From JAKSPM01 sp964450645 (GTDB lineage Bacteria; Bacillota; Clostridia; Oscillospirales; Oscillospiraceae): a stretch of 64,000 nt of DNA. Below are positions 58,969 to 64,000 of this stretch, in pieces (within the stretch, counting starts at the first letter, position 1; each line of letters starts with the position of its first letter). Below the pieces are notes generated by a model. It saw only the letters and a program-made list of their open reading frames with translations. It was not told where the DNA came from and searched no databases. Made by a program: the position numbers and the translations under genes. The stretch is taken from the NCBI GenBank assembly GCA_964450645.1, contig CAYVEB010000001.1, forward strand, positions 62,001 to 126,000. Reading direction: 5' to 3'.

Positions 58969-59991
58969 TCACTCCCTAGGCGGCGTCATCCGCGCGGCAG
59001 CGGCCTGGATGTCCTGGCAGACGCCCAATTCCACGAATTCCTTGGCCTGGCGCACGGCGCTGCGAATCGCTCTGGCGTCGGACGAACCGTGCGCCTTGAT
59101 GACCGGCTTGGTGATACCCAAAATGATCGTGCCCCCGGTTTCCCGATAGTCCATGCGGTTTTTGATGGCCTGCACGCCGCTTTTACACAGCAAATACCCC
59201 AGCTTTGTCGCCAGATTTTTGCCGAACATCTGCTTGATATAGTGATACATGAGCATCGACGTGCCCTCCACGGTTTTGAGCAGCACATTTCCGGAAAATC
59301 CGTCGCAAACCACCACGTCCGCCGCACCCAGCGGCACGTCGCGGCCCTCCACGTTGCCGACGAAGTGGAGCTTACCCTCCTCGGACGCCTTTTGCAGCAT
59401 GGCGTAGGCCTCCCTCTGCAAAGGCAGGCCCTTGCTGTCCTCCGAGCCATTGTTGAGCAGGCCCACGCGCGGTTGCGCGATGCCCAGCGCCTTTTTTGCG
59501 TAGCACGCGCCCAGGAAGCCGAACTGCATCAAAAATTCCGGCGTACACTCCTGGTTGGCACCCGCGTCGATGAGGACGAAGTTGCCCGTTTTGCTGGGCA
59601 AAATGGGACTGAACGCCGCCCGGCGGACCCCCCGCACGCGCTTGACCAGCAGCGTGGCGCCGGTGAGCAGCGCGCCGCTGTTCCCGGCCGAGACGAAAGC
59701 GTCGCCCTGGCCGTCGGATAGCATTTTCAGACCCAGGATCATGGATGAACCCTTGCGCGTGCGGATCACGGAGCTGGGGTCGTCGTGCATATCCACCACG
59801 TCGTCCGCGTTGGCGATCTCCACCCCGGCGGGCAGCGTGTCGATCCCGCCCTGCTTCATGCTGGACAAAATCTCCTGTCCGCGGCCGACCATGGTGATCT
59901 CCACCCCAAAGTCCTTCGCGGCTTGGATAGCGCCCAGAACAATTTCGCCGGGCGCGTGGTCCGCGCCCATGGCGTCGATAATGATTCTCAT
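58969..59991 (-). CDS. plsX: Phosphate acyltransferase PlsX
   Basis: A 340-residue enzyme that converts acyl-ACP to acyl-phosphate, the first step of phospholipid synthesis in Gram-positives. It starts IIIDAMGADHAPGEIVLGA and contains FVSAGNSGALLTGATLLVKR and VCDGFSGNVLLKTVEGT. Length is normal. It is 11 bp after trmFO. The expected downstream fabD-fabG-acpP genes are not here. Confidence 0.96.
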   Translation of the reverse strand: MRIIIDAMGADHAPGEIVLGAIQAAKDFGVEITMVGRGQEILSSMKQGGIDTLPAGVEIANADDVVDMHDDPSSVIRTRKGSSMILGLKMLSDGQGDAFVSAGNSGALLTGATLLVKRVRGVRRAAFSPILPSKTGNFVLIDAGANQECTPEFLMQFGFLGACYAKKALGIAQPRVGLLNNGSEDSKGLPLQREAYAMLQKASEEGKLHFVGNVEGRDVPLGAADVVVCDGFSGNVLLKTVEGTSMLMYHYIKQMFGKNLATKLGYLLCKSGVQAIKNRMDYRETGGTIILGITKPVIKAHGSSDARAIRSAVRQAKEFVELGVCQDIQAAAARMTPPRE

Positions 59992-60002
59992 GTTTCAAGC
60001 CC

Positions 60003-61316
60003 TCATTTCTCTATCGTGATACCTGGCAGACTCTGCAGCGTCTCCAGGGCGCGGTTTGCAATGGCGAGGTTCTTGTTGGCTTTTCCCCGAACCCGGTACC
60101 CAAGCGGCTCCATAATGCCAAAGTTGATATTCATTGGCTGAAAACTCTCCACCGACGGATCGCTAATGTAGTAACCCAGAGCGCCGATGGCGGTGCGGCG
60201 GGTGAAATCCGGCACGGGCTTTCCCAGCAGACGGCATGCCATGGACACCGCCGCCAGATACCCCGATGCGGTCGACTCCACATAGCCCTCCACGCCGGTC
60301 ATCTGGCCGGCGAAGGCGATTTGCACGTCGCGCCGGTCGGCAAACGTGCGGTCGAGCAGCTTCGGCGCGTTCAAAAAGGTGTTGCGGTGCATCACCCCAT
60401 AGCGGACGTATTCGGCGTTGCGCAGCGCCGGAATCATGGAGAAAACCCGCCGCTGCTCTGGGAATCTCAAGTGGGTCTGGAAGCCCACCAGATTGTAGAT
60501 GTCGCCCGCCGCGTTGTCCTTGCGCAGCTGGACCACGGCGTATGGCTCCTTGCCGGTTTTGGGATCCGGCAGACCGACGGGCTTGAGCGGGCCGTAGCGC
60601 AGCGTGTCCACGCCCCGGCGGGCCATGACCTCCACCGGCATACAGCCCTCAAACACCCGCTTGTCCTCAAAGCCGTGGACCTCCGCCTGCTCAGCTCCGG
60701 CCAGCGCCTCCACAAAGGCGAGATAGGTCTCCTTGTCCAGGGAGCAGTTTACATAATCTGCATTCCCCCGGTCATAGCGGGAGGCGAACCACGCGTGCTC
60801 CATGTCGATGGATTCCGCCGTCACCAGCGGTGCCGCGGCGTCGAAGAAGTGCAGATACTCGGTGTTTGCAAAATATGCGCCGATGGCGTCGGCCATGGCC
60901 TGGGACGTCAACGGGCCGGTGGCAATGATTGCCGGCGGCGGCGGGATCTGCGTGACCTCCCCCTCGCTGACGGTGATCAGCGGGTGGGCGCGGATCTTCT
61001 CCGTGACCATGGATGAAAATCCGTACCGGTCCACGGCCAGGCAGCCGCCGGCCTCCACTCGGGTTGCGTCGGCGCACTGTAAAATCAGGCTTCCGACCCG
61101 GCGCAGTTCCTCCTTGAGCAGGCCGACGGCGTTTTCCAGCCGGTCGCCGCGCAAGGAGTTGGAGCAGACAAGCTCGGCAAAACTGGCGCTGTGGTGTGCC
61201 GGAGACATCTTTCCCGGCTTCATCTCGCACAGCTGGACGGGGATCTGCCGCTGCGCCAGCTGCCATGCGGCCTCGCATCCGGCCAGGCCCGCGCCGACCA
61301 CGGTTACCCCGGTCAT
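60003..61316 (-). CDS. trmFO: Folate-dependent tRNA-U54 methyltransferase TrmFO
   Basis: A 437-residue flavoprotein that makes T54 in tRNA with methylene-THF as carbon donor. The FAD motif VVGAGLAGCEAAWQLA is at the N-terminus. MKPGKMSPAHHSASFAELVCSNSLRGD and the C-terminal INFGIMEPL are family signatures. Its start overlaps the topA stop by 4 nt, the classic Firmicutes topA-trmFO order. Confidence 0.97.
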   Translation of the reverse strand: MTGVTVVGAGLAGCEAAWQLAQRQIPVQLCEMKPGKMSPAHHSASFAELVCSNSLRGDRLENAVGLLKEELRRVGSLILQCADATRVEAGGCLAVDRYGFSSMVTEKIRAHPLITVSEGEVTQIPPPPAIIATGPLTSQAMADAIGAYFANTEYLHFFDAAAPLVTAESIDMEHAWFASRYDRGNADYVNCSLDKETYLAFVEALAGAEQAEVHGFEDKRVFEGCMPVEVMARRGVDTLRYGPLKPVGLPDPKTGKEPYAVVQLRKDNAAGDIYNLVGFQTHLRFPEQRRVFSMIPALRNAEYVRYGVMHRNTFLNAPKLLDRTFADRRDVQIAFAGQMTGVEGYVESTASGYLAAVSMACRLLGKPVPDFTRRTAIGALGYYISDPSVESFQPMNINFGIMEPLGYRVRGKANKNLAIANRALETLQSLPGITIEK

Positions 61317-63607
61317 GCTTGTGTCTCCTTTTTGGGCGCGTTCTGCTTTTTAGGCGCAGCCTGTGTCTCTTTTTTTGGCACGTTCTGTTTTTTAGACGCG
61401 GCCTGTGTCTGCTTTTTGGATGTGTCCTGTACCTGTTTTTCAGGCGCGTCCTGCGTCTGGTTTTCGGGTGCGTCCTGCGCCGCTTCGTCGGGCTCCGCGG
61501 CGCTCTTACGCCGGTAGCCCCGGCGGTCTTCCGGCAGAAAGTTGGGACATTCGGGGTTGATGCAGAAGGGTTTCATCCGTCCGCGGCCCGATTTTTTGAA
61601 CAACGTCTGGCCGCAGGAGGGGCAGTCCTCCGCGGTGGGCACGTCCCAGGACATAAAGCCGCATTCCGCGCCCCGCTCGCAGGCGTAGAACACATAACCC
61701 CGCTTGGACTTCCGCTTCAGAATCGTAGAGCCGCAGCGCGGGCAGCGGCCCGGCATCCGCTCGACGATCGGCTTGGTGTTTTTGCACTCCGGATAGCCGG
61801 GACAGGCCAAAAACTTCCCGAAACGGCCCGTCTTGACCACCATATGTCTGCCGCAAAGCTCGCAGATCTCGTCGGTCACTTCCTCAGGAATCTTGATGCG
61901 GGTATCCTTCAGCGCTTCCTCGGCCTGTTCCATCTCCTTGTGGAAGCCGCCGTAGAAGTCGGCCAGGACCTGTTTCCAGTTCAGCTTGCCCTCCTCCACC
62001 TGGTCGAGCTGGCTCTCCATGTTGGCGGTGAACTCCACGTCGATGACGTCGTTAAACCGGTCGATCATCAGCTGCGTCACCACCTCGCCCAGCGGCGTGG
62101 GGGACAGGCGTTTTTCTTTTTTCACCACATAGTCGCGGTCCTGAATGGTCGCGACAATCGACGCGTACGTGGACGGGCGGCCGACGCCCTTTTCTTCCAT
62201 GGCCTTGACCAGCGTCGCCTCGGTATAGCGGGCGGGCGGCTGGGTAAAGTGCTGCTCTATCTTTGGCTCCGACATCGACAGCTGCTGCCCCTGCGTCAGC
62301 TCCGGCAGGTGGGACATAGGTTCCTCCGTTTCGTCGTCCCTGCCTTCTTCGTAGACGGCGGTAAAGCCGGAAAAGCGCATGACCTGCTCGTTGGCACGAA
62401 AGATATGCCCGGCGCACGCGGCGTCGATGCTCACCACGTCATAAACCGCGTTGTTCATCTGGCTGGCCACAAAGCGGCTCCAAATCAGCCGGTAGAGCCG
62501 GTATTGATCCGCCGTCAAATCGCGCCGGATGGACTCCGGATCCAGCCGGACGTTGCTCGGCCGGATTGCCTCGTGGGCGTCCTGTGCGGCGGAACTGGTC
62601 TTGTAGCGCCGGGGCGCGGAATAGTACGCACTGCCGTAGGTGCCGAGGATATAGTCCTTGGCCGCGGCCAGCGCCTCTTCGGACAGGCGCAAGGAGTCAG
62701 TGCGCATATAGGTGATCAGGCCCACCGTACCCTCGCCTTGGACGTCGATGCCCTCATACAGCTGCTGGGCGATGGCCATGGTACGCCGGGGCGTCATGTT
62801 CAGCTTGCGCGATGCCTCCTGCTGCAGCGTGGAGGTGATAAACGGCGGCGCGGGGCTGCGCTGCTTTTTGCTCTTTTTGACGGCGTTGACGGTAAACAGC
62901 TTCCCTTGCACGTCCTTTAAAATTGCCTGCACTTCCTCCTCGGTGTGCAGCTCCCGCCGGCGCTGATCGCCATAGTAGCTGGCGCGGAAACTCCCCGGCT
63001 GATCCAGGCAGCCGAGCATCACAGCCAGGGACCAATATTCCTTGGGGACGAAGCTTCGAATTTCGTTTTCGCGCTCCACGACCATGCGCGTGGCGACCGA
63101 CTGAACCCGTCCCGCGGACAGGCCGCGCCGGACCTTTTTCCACAGCAGAGGCGAGAGCTGATAGCCCACGATGCGGTCGAGGATACGCCGCGCCTGCTGG
63201 GCGTCGACCAGGTCGTAGTCGATGTCCCGCGGCTCCTGGATGGAGCGGATGACCACGTTTTTCGTAATTTCATTAAACGTAACGCGCCTAATTTTGCTGT
63301 CTGGCAGATCGAACAGCTCCTTGATGTGCCACGAGATCGCCTCGCCCTCCCGGTCCGGGTCGGTCGCCAGATAGACGATGTCGGCGCTGTCGGCGCGCTT
63401 TTTCAGATCTGCGATGAGGTCTTCCTTGCCCTTCATAGGCTGGTAGACCGGCTCAAAATCATGCTCCAGGTCCACACCCATCGTACTTTTGGGCAGGTCC
63501 CGCAAGTGGCCCATGCAGGCCTTGACGGTATAGTCGCTGCCGAGGTATTTGCCAATGGTCTTAGCCTTGGACGGAGATTCTACAATTACAAGATGATTTT
63601 TCGCCAT
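61313..63607 (-). CDS. topA: DNA topoisomerase I
   Basis: A 764-residue type IA topoisomerase relaxing negative supercoils. The TOPRIM domain has IVESPSKAKTI and ATDPDREGEA (82-90). The catalytic Tyr is Y300 in GLITYMRTDS. Three C-terminal Cys4 fingers follow (CELCG, CPRCG, CPSCG). The last 50 residues are a Lys/Gln/Ala repeat (KKQTQAA, PKKETQAA), an extra basic tail. It sits between dprA and trmFO, as usual. Confidence 0.97.
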   Translation of the reverse strand: MAKNHLVIVESPSKAKTIGKYLGSDYTVKACMGHLRDLPKSTMGVDLEHDFEPVYQPMKGKEDLIADLKKRADSADIVYLATDPDREGEAISWHIKELFDLPDSKIRRVTFNEITKNVVIRSIQEPRDIDYDLVDAQQARRILDRIVGYQLSPLLWKKVRRGLSAGRVQSVATRMVVERENEIRSFVPKEYWSLAVMLGCLDQPGSFRASYYGDQRRRELHTEEEVQAILKDVQGKLFTVNAVKKSKKQRSPAPPFITSTLQQEASRKLNMTPRRTMAIAQQLYEGIDVQGEGTVGLITYMRTDSLRLSEEALAAAKDYILGTYGSAYYSAPRRYKTSSAAQDAHEAIRPSNVRLDPESIRRDLTADQYRLYRLIWSRFVASQMNNAVYDVVSIDAACAGHIFRANEQVMRFSGFTAVYEEGRDDETEEPMSHLPELTQGQQLSMSEPKIEQHFTQPPARYTEATLVKAMEEKGVGRPSTYASIVATIQDRDYVVKKEKRLSPTPLGEVVTQLMIDRFNDVIDVEFTANMESQLDQVEEGKLNWKQVLADFYGGFHKEMEQAEEALKDTRIKIPEEVTDEICELCGRHMVVKTGRFGKFLACPGYPECKNTKPIVERMPGRCPRCGSTILKRKSKRGYVFYACERGAECGFMSWDVPTAEDCPSCGQTLFKKSGRGRMKPFCINPECPNFLPEDRRGYRRKSAAEPDEAAQDAPENQTQDAPEKQVQDTSKKQTQAASKKQNVPKKETQAAPKKQNAPKKETQA

Positions 63608-63642
63608 GCGTTTCCTCCAATAGATTGAAGCTCGATTGCGCC

Positions 63643-64000
63643 CTAATTGGCGCGAGAAAAGTATTTTCCGGGTTCCGCTTCCACCAGCCCCTTGACCTCC
63701 ATCATGGTCAGCGCCGAAAGAACCTCCGGCGCACGCAGGCCCGTCTGGGCAATGATGGCGTCCACATGGAGCCGTCCGGCGGCCAGGGTTTCCCAGACCG
63801 CCCGTTCGGCCGCGTCCAGTTCCTCCAAAGCCGCCTTTGGCGAAAGCTGCGCCGCGCCGGTCTTCGGTAGCTTTCGCACGGGCTGCGCGACCTCCGCCTT
63901 CGGCACCTTTTCGCGGGCGGGCTGGTAGGCGCGCTCCTGGGTTGTCAGGATTTGCTGATGGGACGGCCGCCGGTCGCGGATTTTTTCGGGGAAGAGAGCC
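63643..64000 (-). CDS. dprA: DNA-processing protein DprA, C-terminal part (cut by window edge)
   Basis: About 118 codons run from the window edge to the stop at 63643. After a loose linker, the end is a winged-helix domain, LDAAERAVWETLAAGRLHVD, then AIIAQTGLRAPEVLSALTMM and VKGLVEAEPGKYFSRAN, the DprA C-terminal DNA-binding domain. The position before topA is the conserved one. The Rossmann domain that loads RecA on ssDNA lies outside the window. Confidence 0.85.
   Translation of the reverse strand, partial: ALFPEKIRDRRPSHQQILTTQERAYQPAREKVPKAEVAQPVRKLPKTGAAQLSPKAALEELDAAERAVWETLAAGRLHVDAIIAQTGLRAPEVLSALTMMEVKGLVEAEPGKYFSRAN

Noticed and set aside
1..64000. tRNA, rRNA, CRISPR or prophage loci
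   Set aside because: No cloverleaf-like sequence, rRNA segment, regular repeat-spacer array or phage structural gene was found on reading both strands.

Overview
The window is a chromosomal segment of a GC-rich Clostridia bacterium, most likely an Oscillospiraceae-type gut anaerobe. This is inferred from the gene order cdaA-cdaR, yicC-remA-gmk-rpoZ-priA-def-fmt-rsmB-rlmN-prpC-pknB-rsgA, a T-box leader on alaS, DUF5685 and DUF3343 proteins, an S-layer (SLH) protein and a hut pathway ending in folate enzymes. No rRNA, tRNA, CRISPR array or intact prophage was seen.

Layout. 1-7261 (minus strand, visibly AT-richer) is the distal part of a surface-polysaccharide operon. It starts with an initiating sugar-phosphate transferase and continues with a GT4, a UDP-hexosaminuronate dehydrogenase and epimerase pair, an EpsG-type polymerase, a GT2 and two tandem DXD glycosyltransferases, the last cut by the window edge. 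7616-23486 (minus) is one long housekeeping run with many 1-4 nt gene overlaps: c-di-AMP synthesis, protein and RNA modification, priA, gmk, and the PrkC/PrpC signalling pair. 23598-30806 holds a cysteine desulfurase with a small putative S/Se carrier, birA and bioY (bioY carries a near-perfect BirA operator), an M3 peptidase lipoprotein, a PrsW-like protease with a zinc-ribbon tail, and a stand-alone nucleotidyltransferase. 30800-33000 is a scarred zone with a lipoprotein gene, a repeat element, a 5'-truncated DUF1846 gene and the tail of a serine recombinase. 33011-39056 has a 1075-residue SLH surface protein and a three-gene oxidoreductase operon.

39175-50189 is a catabolic region: alanine dehydrogenase, an M42 peptidase and a MATE transporter, the hutU-hutI-hutH operon, and a divergent ftcD-fchA-amidase operon. 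Together these could take histidine to glutamate with the one-carbon unit passed to tetrahydrofolate. 50270-55191 has a HIT protein, alaS with a T-box leader (GCC specifier), a zinc-ribbon membrane protein and a pseudouridine synthase. 55192-57990 is a lower-GC patch with an HdeD-like protein, an M20 amidohydrolase and degraded genes. 57995-64000 (minus) is the dprA-topA-trmFO-plsX-rnc core.

The most unusual item is a dispersed repeat family of about 175 bp with imperfect terminal inverted repeats. Two clear copies and one diverged copy are present, and one copy supplies the stop codon of rlmN.
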